64,000 nucleotides of DNA from Enoplolaimus lenunculus (Eukaryota > Nematoda > Enoplea > Enoplida > Thoracostomopsidae): positions 1 to 64,000 of the forward strand of contig JASANG010001063.1 of the NCBI GenBank assembly GCA_030248215.1. The letters are read 5' to 3'. Below, piece after piece: positions 22,005-32,100 of the stretch. Each line of letters starts with the position of its first letter. Position 1 is the stretch's first letter. The position numbers and the translations under genes were made by a program. The notes beneath the pieces were generated by a model that did not search any database, was not told the DNA's origin, and saw nothing but the letters and a program-made list of their open reading frames with translations.

Positions 22005-23450
22005 GTCGGGTCTCTGAAATCACTCGAGTCTCCCAAAATACTCGTGTCTCTCAAATCGCTTGTGTCTTGCGATCACTCGGGTCTCCCAAAATATTCAGGT
22101 CTCTCAAATCGCTCGGGTCTCTCAAATCGCTCGGGTCTCTCAAATCGCACGGATATCTCAAATCGCTCGGGTCTCTCAAATCGCACGGATATCTCAAATC
22201 GCTCGGGTCTCTCAAATAGCACGGATATCTCAAATCGCTCGGGTCTCTCAAATCGCTCGGATCTCTCAAATCGCACGGATATCTCAAATCGCTCGGGTCT
22301 CTCAAATCGCTCGGGTTTCTCAAATCGCTCGGGTGTCTCAAATCGCTTGAGTCTTTCAAATCGCGCGGATCTCTCAAATCGCTCGGGTTTCTCAAATCGC
22401 TCGGGTTTCTCAAATCGCGCGGATCTCTCAAATCGCTCGGATCTCTCAAATCGCACGGATATCTCAAATCGCTCGGGTCTCTCAAATCGCTCGGGTTTCT
22501 CAAATCGCTCGGGTGTCTCAAATCGCTCGGATCTCTCAAATCGCACGGATATCTCAAATCGCTCGGGTCTCTCAAATCGCTCGGGTTTCTCAAATCGCTC
22601 GGGTTTCTCAAATCGCTCGAATCTCTCAAACCGCTCGTTTCTCTCAAATCGCTCGGGTTTCTCAAATCGCTCGGGTTTCTCAAATCGCGCGGATCTCTCA
22701 AATCGCTCGTTTCTCTCAAATCGCTCGGGTTTCTCAAATCGCTCGGGTTTCTCAAATCGCGCGGATCTCTCAAATCGCTCGGATCTCTCAAATCGCTCGG
22801 GTCTCTCAAATCGCACGGATATCTCAAATCGCTCGGGTCTCTCAAATAGCACGGATATCTCAAATCGCTCGGGTCTCTCAAATCGCTCGGATCTCTCAGA
22901 TCGCACGGATATCTCAAATCGCTCGGGTCTCTCAAATCGCTCGGGTTTCTCAAATCGCTCGGGTGTCTCAAATTGCTTGAGTCTTTCAAATCGCGCGGAT
23001 CTCTCAAATCGCTCGGGTTTCTCAAATCGCTCGGGTTTCTCAAATCGCGCGGATCTCTCAAATCGCTCGGATCTCTCAAATCGCACGGATATCTCAAATC
23101 GCTCGGGTCTCTCAAATCGCTCGGGTTTCTCAAATCGCTCGGGTGTCTCAAATTGCTCGGATCTCTCAAATCGCACGGATATCTCAAATCGCTCGGGTCT
23201 CTCAAATCGCTCGGGTTTCTCAAATCGCTCGGGTTTCTCAAATCGCTCGAATCTCTCAAACCGCTCGTTTCTCTCAAATCGCTCGGGTTTCTCAAATCGC
23301 TTGAGTCTTTCAAATCGCGCGGATCTCTCAAATCGCTCGGTTTCTCAAATCGCTCGGGTTTCTCAAATCGCTCGAGTTCCTCAAATCGCTCGGGTCTTCC
23401 AAATCGCTCGAATCTCTCAAACCGCTCGTTTCTGTCAAACCGCTTGGGTG
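22005..23450. repeat. 18-bp minisatellite with 630-bp higher-order period
   Basis: About 80 units of CAAATCGCTCGGGTCTCT with variants at the last six bases (GGTTTC, GGATATC, GGTGTC and others). The variant order repeats: for example CTCAAATAGCACGG at 22211 recurs at 22841, exactly 630 bases (35 units) apart. Because 18 is a multiple of three and units lack stops, long frames stay open on both strands. I do not regard these as genes. Confidence 0.95.
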
Positions 23451-23787
23451 TCGGATTTACGGTCATATATATTTACTGGCAAAAGGTACTACACGCAGTT
23501 GAGATTATTCCATTTTGCTATAGCGCTAAACTGCAATCAAAGCATAGGGCAACATTATAGAATATTAATAAAACGCTTGCAAAATCGAAACATTAAACGT
23601 ATTTTCTTTACAGAAATTGCATCTTTTTAGAAATTAATAATTGCAAATAATGAATTGTTTATCTGGTCCATAACAGGAAAGGATTTGTACCAGAAAAATA
23701 TATTAAGAATTTATCTCAAGCTTTAAAACATGAAAGCCTGTACTGATACGCCTATAACGGAACACGCAACGTTATTCAATCTAAGGT

Positions 23788-23970
23788 GAGTTGGAGACGG
23801 GGCTCGTGGGTCAAGGGCGGCCAGGGATACTCAGCCTTTCGGGAAAAAATTTGGCCGACAAAGAACATTTTCAACCTTGCTTGCAAGTCATTAAAATCCT
23901 TTGAATGCCCCTCGTGATTCATTTTTAGCCCCACCCCCGTGCATGGTGAGCGGGCTACGGGCGTGGTTGG
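23788..23970. mobile_element. family I element
   Basis: 'ttttcaaccttgcttgcaagtcattaaaatcctttgaatgcccc...tagccccaccc...gggctac', shared with 1262 and 19078. Confidence 0.45.
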
Positions 23971-24389
23971 AGGGGCGTCGGCAAGGCAATGGATGTAGGG
24001 GATATGTTCCATACGAAAATGTCTGCAGATATCAAAAATATTCAATGTGCCTTTTTAGAATATCTTTCTATTCGGTCAAAAATTATTTCGATGGTTCGGC
24101 ATAAAAGTTTACTTGAAATTAATTTCCTTCTGAAATCGAAATCCCGGCTTTGATCCTGGGTTAGCACATTTGCTACAATGTTTGGGCAGTTATTCAATGT
24201 ATTTAGAAAATTATTGTCAGCGTTACAACGAAAAAATATATATTTTAAGAATTAATTTCAAAAATTTTTGCTTGAAAATTTAATGTTAATATTTTCAAAA
24301 ATGGATAGCAATAAATTTATGAAACATTGCACAATATGGGCCTTGTCGGCTATCACCCAGACTGTGTTTGATCAATAATGATTAGTTTT

Positions 24390-24640
24390 TTGAAACTTTT
24401 TTGCATATTTGAGCTTATTATGACCACGTCCGGTCATTGCATGCCCAACTCGTTAATCAGACGTTTGTGTAAAATTTAACACAACTAAATTCACTACTTA
24501 TTTAACGTTTTGGTAGAGAATGCTTGGGTACACTTGTGGGGACCTTTGGACAGTAAAAAAATGAAATTTTTTAAATATTAAAATTTGGGTGTGGAATGAT
24601 CAGGGAGGTGACGAAAAACCTAAATATGCAAAACCTTTCA
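24390..24640. mobile_element. family O MITE
   Basis: 'ttttttgcatatttgagct...gaccacgtccggtcattgcatgccc' and its inverse 'gtgtggaatgatcagggaggtgacgaaaaacctaaatatgcaaaa'. A second copy starts near 59310. Confidence 0.55.
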
Positions 24641-24754
24641 ATCCAACCATTTTTGGGCAAACGCCGGCTGGCGGTGGGTATAACCGAAAGGACTCCACAA
24701 TATGCCAAAATATACACAGTGTAGCATACAGGGTGTATGTCACACATTATTGGT

Positions 24755-24880
24755 GCGAAATGTCCACAAGACACCACGGACTACCTGGGGTACCCGCAAC
24801 TAGTTCCTATAGCTGTGGTAATACGCTTCCAGAACGAGTGTTCAGGATTGCAAAATTAGCTTGAAATTAGATCTGATGCG
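24755..24880 (+). mobile_element. family T fragment, old
   Basis: 'ccacaagacaccacgg...ctcctatagctgtggtaatacgcttcc...cttgaaattagatctgatg' follows the family T order but is heavily mutated. Confidence 0.45.
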
Positions 24881-24905
24881 TGGTCTACATTAATTTGTGT
24901 ACGCA

Positions 24906-25370
24906 ATGTGGAAATTCTCAGCCGCTATGGACGACGACTTTTGCTATTTGAAAGACAGCAATTTAGCGTTGGTTAATATTTGTATTTTTCGTGTTTTTTA
25001 TGTAAATTTTAGACTAATTCTCGCCACAGTCATCATAGCAATACTAGTATCGGACGTAGCAGGGCGAGACTGTGCTGCCCAATGCATAACCATGTCTGAC
25101 GCATGCTGCGACTGTCTTGGCTGTCTAGACGGTATCCGAAATGGCCGTAAACGATCGGTGACGTCATCAATGACATCATATCAAAATACTCCTCTCGATT
25201 CTGATTGGCTTAAAAATGTTTTATCAAACGCAAGGTCGATCCGTGTAATCAGAACGCCACCTGATGACGTCATTTTAAATGATTTACTAAATGGGTTAAT
25301 TTTAAGAAAACTCAAAACGTCACTATTGGTACCGGTTATTGAAATTGATACCGTTCAACAATTAAATTAA
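24906..25370 (+). CDS. putative small secreted Cys-rich precursor, start uncertain
   Basis: Open frame ending at TAA 25368-25370, followed at once by two overlapping AATAAA signals. The hydrophobic stretch LILATVIIAILVSDVAG resembles a signal peptide and is followed by RDCAAQCITMSDACCDCLGC (C-x3-C-x6-CC-x-C-x2-C). Then comes NGRKRS, a dibasic processing site with a Gly amidation donor, and a roughly 75-residue tail without cysteines. If translation starts at ATG 24906 the n-region is unusually long. More likely a 5' exon supplies the start and this exon begins at 25013, after TTTTAG. I do not recognise a family; the C-x3-C-x6-CC part only loosely recalls trissin spacing. Secretion and processing are inferred. 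Confidence 0.5.
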   Translation: MWKFSAAMDDDFCYLKDSNLALVNICIFRVFYVNFRLILATVIIAILVSDVAGRDCAAQCITMSDACCDCLGCLDGIRNGRKRSVTSSMTSYQNTPLDSDWLKNVLSNARSIRVIRTPPDDVILNDLLNGLILRKLKTSLLVPVIEIDTVQQLN

Positions 25371-25467
25371 TAAAAATAAATATTTGGACATTGGCATTGC
25401 TCGTATCCTGGTGTGAACTACGAAAATAATAATAAATTACATTGAAGATAAGCTAACATTTAAATTT

Positions 25468-25885
25468 TCCATGGAATTCAATTTTTAGTTTTATCAGTTC
25501 AAAATATTCAACTTTTAGTTGAAAACATTCAAATTTTAGTTCAAAATATTCTTATTTTAGTTCAAAATATTTTAAACTTTAGTTCATAATATTCAAACTT
25601 GCGTTCATAATATTTAAACTTTAATTTAAAATATTCAAAGTTCAAAATATTCAAGTTTTAGTTCTAAATATTCAAATTTTAGTTCAAAATATTTAAAGTC
25701 AAAACACTCAAATTTTAGTTCAAAATATTCAAACTTTAGTTCAAAATATTCAAAGTTCAAAATATTCCAATTTTAGTTCTAAATATTCAAATTTTAGTTC
25801 AAAATATTTAAAGTCAAAATATTCAAACTTCAGTTCAAAACATTCAAAGTTCAAAATATTCAAATTTGAGTTCTAAATATTAAAA
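25468..25885. repeat. ~21-bp AT-rich tandem repeat
   Basis: Imperfect units of ATTCAAATTTTAGTTCAAAAT. It starts about 100 bases after the small precursor gene. Confidence 0.85.
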
Positions 25886-25889
25886 TTAA

Positions 25890-26260
25890 TTTTAACAGCG
25901 ATTGAGGCATGATCTTTTTAGCTGGCTATGTCTCAATCACGTAAGGCTTTAGACCAAGCCAATAAGAAGATTTATCTGGAACGTTAAGATAGTAAAAACT
26001 ACCGGCGTAAATTAAATTACGTTTGGGTGTTTGTTAAATTTAGGTAATTGTTAATATTTCTACACACAAAATTTTTCTGATATTTAAGAAAAAATTTCTT
26101 ACATTTAAGAAATATGATCAAACGCGCACTTGAAAACTGTTTCTGTTACATGTGTGTTTTCTGATAATTTTTGAAAATTTTAGCTCAAGCCATGGTCTCC
26201 CTTATTTTAAACCTCCAAAAGAAACTGAAAATTGAAATTTGAAAATAATTTATTGTAGAA
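25890..26260. other. no gene seen
   Basis: AT-rich, nothing recognised. Confidence 0.35.
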
Positions 26261-26264
26261 CAAA

Positions 26265-26568
26265 CATCAAAATTATAATAATAATAATAATAAAATAATA
26301 ATATCATAATATCAGTTGTTTAAATATATATTGGTTTATGTAAATAAATGGACGCCTGTTAAACTAAACCGTATTGGTTCCCACGTTCAACCAAAGCTTG
26401 CAGCTGGGCATTTTCACATCAAAATTATAATAATAATAATAATAAAATAATAATATCATAATATCAGTTGTTTAAATATATATTGGTTTATGTAAATAAA
26501 TGGACGCCTGTTAAACTAAACGGTATTGGTTCCCACGTTCAACCAAAGCTTGCAGCTGGGCATTTTCC
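26265..26568. repeat. 152-bp direct tandem duplication
   Basis: 26265-26416 is repeated at 26417-26568 with a single noticed difference (AACCGT versus AACGGT). Each copy starts CATCAAAATTATAATAATAA and ends GCAGCTGGGCATTTTC. Confidence 0.95.
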
Positions 26569-26582
26569 TTGTATTAAAGAAA

Positions 26583-26850
26583 GGGCCAATACTACTTTGA
26601 CGGGTGTAACAGTAATATAAGCATATTGCTAAGATTAAGCCTCAGTCTATGGATATATAACTAATTTTCAACTCACCAATAAAAATGTTATTATAAAACT
26701 TACTTGTGTTGTTGTCCTGGTTGCATCTCTTTCTCGAATCATCGTAAGCCTACGCCTAAAGCCTAATCCAAAATACTACACAGCTTAAAGGTTACTGTAG
26801 TGGAGTTTAGGAAAATGGTGCGCACCTGAAAGTAAAAACATGGGCCAACG
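26583..26850 (+). mobile_element. family A MITE, divergent
   Basis: 'gggccaatactactttgacgggtgtaacagtaatataagcatatt' at the left and 'ggtgcgcacctgaaagtaaaaacatgggcc' at the right. The core is interrupted by unrelated sequence. Confidence 0.6.
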
Positions 26851-26854
26851 CGCC

Positions 26855-27140
26855 GGAACGTAGGGTCGACCTCTGCAAGGGCGGGTCCTTAACCAAATTG
26901 GTAATTGTGGGGTCGCAAAAGGTAAGATAAAAATATTTGTACCGGTTTGATTTGTACCTTTGCGCTTAAAAACGCCAGACCTCCAAAGAGTGGCAGAAAG
27001 TAAAAACTGTTTTAATTTAAATAAAAGTAAAAAAATTGCAAACTGCGCTGTTTAGAATAATTTTACGGTTGCTAAAAACTGTTTACATTTTAAGAAGTAA
27101 TGTTTAGGTACTGATTTTGTGTATATGTTAAAATCTGGAC
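26855..27140. other. no gene seen
   Basis: A short GC-richer block (26855-26930) with a GTAAGA after 'gcaaaag' was checked as an exon but shows no domain. Confidence 0.3.
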
Positions 27141-27141
27141 A

Positions 27142-27414
27142 TTAATCTCTTCTCACATAGGGTTGATGTGGGAAATTCAGCGCAGTGTATAAATGTTAAC
27201 TAAAATATATATCGCACCGTGTTAAAACAATTGCAACACGCACACAAAGTACTAAATCACCACAAGACATGAGAGCCCTCTCGGGCTCGAGCGTCAATCT
27301 CCTATAGCTGAATGGTGATGGTAAACGCCTTTCACTCTAGTCAATGGAGTTCGAATCCTAGCATAAAGGTAGGTCTCAGGGGAAATAGAACATATTCATG
27401 TGTGAAAGGGCTAA
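27142..27414 (+). mobile_element. family T element (tRNA-like TTAA MITE)
   Basis: TTAATCTCTTCTCACATAG ... TTCATGTGTGAAAGGGCTAA; A box TAGCTGAATGGTGATGG, B box GGAGTTCGAATCC. One TTAA has become CTAA. Confidence 0.88.
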
Positions 27415-27484
27415 TATTGTAACAAAAAAGTTTTATAGACATTTGTGTACTTTCCGCCATAAAAAGTTTCACATATGATTTGAT

Positions 27485-27680
27485 GACCAATGTAAAGATC
27501 AGGGGCGGAACGTTTTCCTGTGGGACTGCAATAGAGTAAGCTTAAGCTTTCGACTAATTTTTGCATGGCTACGCTTAAGCTTAGGCTTAGGCTTAGGAAT
27601 ATGCTCATTTTTACGCTTAGGTTTAGGCTTCTTAGAAATATGCTTATGATATCGTTCCGCCCCTGTTCTTACCATTGGCC
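27485..27680 (-). mobile_element. family A MITE
   Basis: GACCAATGTAAAGATCAGGG ... CCCTGTTCTTACCATTGGCC between perfect 8-bp duplications GATTTGAT (27477-27484, 27681-27688). Confidence 0.92.
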
Positions 27681-27737
27681 GATTTGATTAATAAATTACA
27701 GATAGGCTTAAGCTATTAAGAAATACGCTTGGGCAGC

Positions 27738-27918
27738 GACCGATCCAGACATTTCTAACCATGGACGGGCTGGCAACTTTACGAAATGCTATTTTTACTA
27801 CTGTATGCTATATATGTGCCAATTTTCTAACGGGAAAAAATGTAAGATAAAGAGATCTTACCATTTTATCACAAAAAATATCTGACGGGGAACGCACGCC
27901 CTTCTATGCGCTAGTGGG
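27738..27918. mobile_element. family H fragment
   Basis: 'gaccgatccagacatttct' and 'gatcttaccattttatcacaaaaaatatctgacgggg.aacgcacgcc' as in family H. Confidence 0.5.
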
Positions 27919-28156
27919 GTTGTGCTTTAGTTTATCTTGAACCTGATCTTAGGTTGTACGACTTTTGCCTTCTGTCAAATTAACACATTACTTGGGGGGG
28001 GGGGGTTGAAGTAAACACGGTTCCCTCTTATAAATATGAGCAACACCATTTCATTTTCAAGTCATCCACGTCGACCTCAAAATATATTGATATACAAACC
28101 CGTTAAAACAATTAAGATAGAACTATGAGAAACAATCACAAAACGATAAAAAATAC

Positions 28157-29088
28157 GGCCCATGTATAGAACAGAGGCGGAACAGTAGTATAAGCACATT
28201 CCTAAGCCTAAAGCCTTGGCCTAAGCCTAAGCCTAAAGCCTATGCCTAAGCCTAAGCGTATGAATGAGCCTATTCTTAAGCCTAAGCGTATGGATGAGCC
28301 TATTCCCAAGTCTAATGCGGGGTTCACGTTATAACCGGGGCAGGCGGGACACGGTTTGTCCCATGTTGATTCGACGTCAACGTTAAAATTTGGGCACTTA
28401 TATCTGGTCAACAGACAAAACTCGAATGTCATATGACATTAGCTTATAAACCACCGCTCTCAAATGATCAATGTGTACAAGGGACGGTATGTCACATGAC
28501 ACTGTAAGACATTTATACGAATATCGTATGATATTCCAAAATTTCAACGAATATCATATGATATTCAGCGGGATAGTGTAACCTTTGTGTACTAATAAAT
28601 GAATGAAAAGTTGGACGACAGAGGCACAAACGTGCTTTAAATACCAAATACATGCCTGCAAATCGTTTCCGACTCAAAATAGCTTAAAACCACAGCTTCA
28701 TAATTCAAAAATTCAAATTTCAAATTCTAGTATCATATGATATTCAACAGGACAATTTGGGTATGTTACCTCAACTATGCAGACATTTGAACATATATCA
28801 TATGATATACGCAGACAATACCTCGAATATCATATGATATTGAAGGACAAAAGGTGACCTACACATTATATTAGCAGACAAATACGAATTTTTGAATACG
28901 ATATGGGGTCTACAAGCAGGCAAAATGTGACCCAATAGTCTAATAGGGACAAAACGTGTCCCAAGCTGCCCCGGTTATAACGTGAACCCTGCATAAGCCT
29001 AAGCCTACGCAAAAAAATGTCTAAAGCATAAACTGACTCTATTACAGCCCCTCCGGAAAACGATCCGGCCCTGTTGTATACATGGGCC
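28157..29088 (+). mobile_element. family A MITE with nested Harbinger-like element
   Basis: GGCCCATGTATAGAACAGAG ... CCCTGTTGTATACATGGGCC with perfect 8-bp duplication AAAAATAC (28149-28156, 29089-29096). Family F sits inside at 28316-28993. The right end lies only 21 bases past the mucin stop codon, so this pair makes up most of that gene's 3' flank. Confidence 0.93.
28316..28993 (+). mobile_element. family F, PIF/Harbinger-like MITE, nested
   Basis: TGCGGGGTTCACGTTATAAC ... GTTATAACGTGAACCCTGCA inverted ends with a 3-bp TAA duplication (28313-28315, 28994-28996). The inside holds several ATATCATATGATAT palindromes. A second copy is at 59575-60150. Confidence 0.85.
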
Positions 29089-29109
29089 AAAAATACAATA
29101 AAACATATA

Positions 29110-32100
29110 TTAAACAATCGATACAGTGCCACTTTTTTGATCATCGAGTACAAGTCCAGGGATTTCGACAGGCGCTGCTGAAATTGGCCTCAGAGCTTCG
29201 ACGTCTTCTTCTGTGAACCCTTAAATGCAGCATTAAACTTACATGAATATTTTCTATTTCATCTACGATCCCATTTCAAGCTTGGATTTGAACTCGGGAC
29301 TTTCGGTTGAAAAGCACACACCATCACCGCTCGACAGCTACAACTTGACGCATGAAATATCATCTGGTTCAGGCAGAATATTTGCGACAGGATGCGGTTT
29401 AAAGAGAAGTTTTTTCATGCATTAAAATTAGGGTCCATGTAAATATCAGGAGTGGAACGTTTTTCTGTGGCACTAGTATAGAATAAGCTTAAGTTTTAGA
29501 CTAATTTTTTTGCTTGGCTTAAGCTTTAGGTATAGGCTTAGGCTTAGGAATAAACTTAATCTTATGCTTAGGCTTAGGCTTAGGCTTAGGAACAAACTCA
29601 TTCTTAGGCTTAGGCTTAGGCTTAGGCTTAGGCTTAGGAGCAAACTCATTCTTACGCTTAGGCTTAGGCTTAGGCTTAGGAACAAACTCATTCTTACGCT
29701 TAGGCTTAGGCTTAGGAATAAACTCAATCTTATACTTAGGTTTAGGCTTAGGCTTAGACTTAGGAACAAAGTCATTCTTACGCTTAGGCTTAGGCTATGG
29801 TTACGCTTAAGCTTAGGCTTAGGAATAAGCTTTGTTCCGCCCCTGTTCTTTACATTGGCCAATATTCGTATCGATTCACTAACCTTGGTTTGGATCGTAA
29901 ATGTAAGGCACATGAACTCTTGCCGGCGTATGTGACTGCGGTGAAACTACTGCAGTTTTTGCTTGTTTGTCACGTTTTTTGCACAACATATTGCACAGAA
30001 ATATTTTCGTCATTATTGCGCCGAGGACAACAAACAGTATCATTATTGTAGCTGAAAATATTAAAATATTACATAGCTAAAAATATTTAAATTTATGGCT
30101 AATAACGACACAATAGTGGATTGTTATTACATGGCCATGTTACTTTAAGGGGCGTCCAGGTTTCTGGTGGGTCAATAAAATAGTAGGTTTACATTCTAGA
30201 TTACATTTTTGGATAGACTTAGGGTTAGGAACTCATTTTTGCAACATTGCTTGGGCTTAGGCTTAGGCTTAGGAACTCATTTTTGCAACGCTTAGTCTTA
30301 GGCTTAGAAATTCATTTTTGCAACGCTTAGGCTTAGTCTTAGGAATACGCTTAATCTACTGTTACGCCCGTTAATGTAACATTGGCTGTTTACACCAAGA
30401 GTGCCTGATACAAGAGTACGCAACTCTTAGGTTTCCGCATGATAAAGTGTGCTACCGGGCGTTGCGTTTTTGATCGACCGTCAATATTTAGAGGGGGTTG
30501 CTGTCACTGTAATAAGCCTAAATTAAAATATAAGCGGAACATTTTTGGACGCCGGATACGTAAAGTGTTATGGTTCGCACAGGTTGTATTCCCACTTCTA
30601 CGGGGGTGTAGGCTAAAGACGCAACGTTCGCTGTGTATATATTTTTCCACACAGAATGTACCCAGTTGCATACTCTTGTAACAAGTCATTATCGACTCTT
30701 GTTTACGTTGATTGATATTTGGTGCTATTGTTTGTGTTTTCCCAAACAAAAAACTGCTGAAAACGTGATAAATTAACCGAAAATGTATTTTTAGTCTGAA
30801 TTTAGTATCAATAGTAGCTTTCGGCTTTACCTTTAGAGAAAGGGGCCAAGGGCCGTACAGTAGTATAAGCATATTCAGAAGCCTAAGCCTAACAGTTAAA
30901 ATGAGCTTACGTTTCTGGACGGCGCTGCACGGCGCAAGACGTACCCCGCAGCGGCGAACGGCTTTAGAATTATCAAAAAGAATAGCGTGCGTGTCTATTG
31001 ATAACACGTGATAATTTCCATATTTTCATTAGCGCTTTCTCACATGAATTTATACAATTCCGACTCAAACCAATATTTCATGTTCGGAATCGAACACGCA
31101 TCGTTGGGGGTGGAAGGCGGTTACCATCACCACTCCGTTTTGACGCTCGAACTCGACGGGTCTCTCACGTCTTGTAGAGAATTTGTACTGTGGATACGCG
31201 TTATGATACATATCTATTATGCGCGGTGTAGATATGGTTCGCAAGGTTTATACTTTTTATATGTCGCAGTGCAAAACGCTACGCCGGATATTTTGCTATG
31301 CTCAAAATACAATTATATTAACGGTTACCGGCACCACCAGGAGCTTTAGCAGAAAAGTACTGTCCACTGTCAGGTGTCAATTACTCACATAATAAAATGT
31401 TGTCCTTAAATAATTTCGTAGCAACAAGCTAGAATGAGTACACTGTAAAGTTCAGTGAGTTGATTTTAACTCAGAATGAGTTGAATCACTCAGTTTGAGT
31501 TAGGCCTATCAGAACTCAGAATTTTGAGTTGATTCGATTCATTGAGTTAATCAACCCACTCATCCAGAGTGAACTCAACTCAAAGTGAGAATCAACGTAA
31601 CTCAAAGTGAGTTGATGTTTACTGATATTAATTCAGAAATAACCAACGCCCTAGCTGAATTGATTAATCAACTCATTGGAATTTACAGTGTAAGTAATGC
31701 CTGTCCAATCAGTCTCTTTTACCTTACGACACATATATGATGATACTGTGTGTGGTGGTGGGGGGAATAATACCTGTAATGTACGTGAAACAATAACGGC
31801 CAGCTTTCATTCCATGGCACCGATTTCGTTTACAGATTCTGCCAGGAAATCCAACCGGTGACCGATCTTCGTAACCGTTAAAACAGGTACAGTTATACGT
31901 AAACCCGATTGGCATACAGTGAGCGAAGTAGGAACAGGAATTTTTGCCTCGGTTACAGCTGGTTCCTGCAAGTATATATATGCAACTAGCCAGCCAGTTT
32001 TGAGCAATGCGCAAAAGTTTAAGCGAATGCACAAACATCTGCATGCATATTTTGTTTTCATAAAGCAAACACGTTTATGTTCTAAAAATTTATTGTATAC

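Noticed and set aside
22005-23450. CRISPR-like array
   Set aside because: Units are contiguous 18-mers without unique spacers, in an animal genome.
21987-23630. Long open frames on both strands (up to 547 codons)
   Set aside because: They come from an 18-bp stop-free repeat, are low-complexity in every frame and lack domains, so they are minisatellite, not genes.
29473-29935. Leu/Ser/Arg-repeat frames (SLSLSLS, RLRLRLR) here and at 706-1069, 9303-9722 and 48890-49271
   Set aside because: Translations of TTAGGC/CCTAAG hexamer arrays in family A MITEs.
31834-31965. Alternative end of mucin exon 7 at the stronger-looking GTAAAC donor (31833)
   Set aside because: Joining to the next exon would turn the sixth EGF cysteine into Ser; the later donor at 31773 keeps all six.
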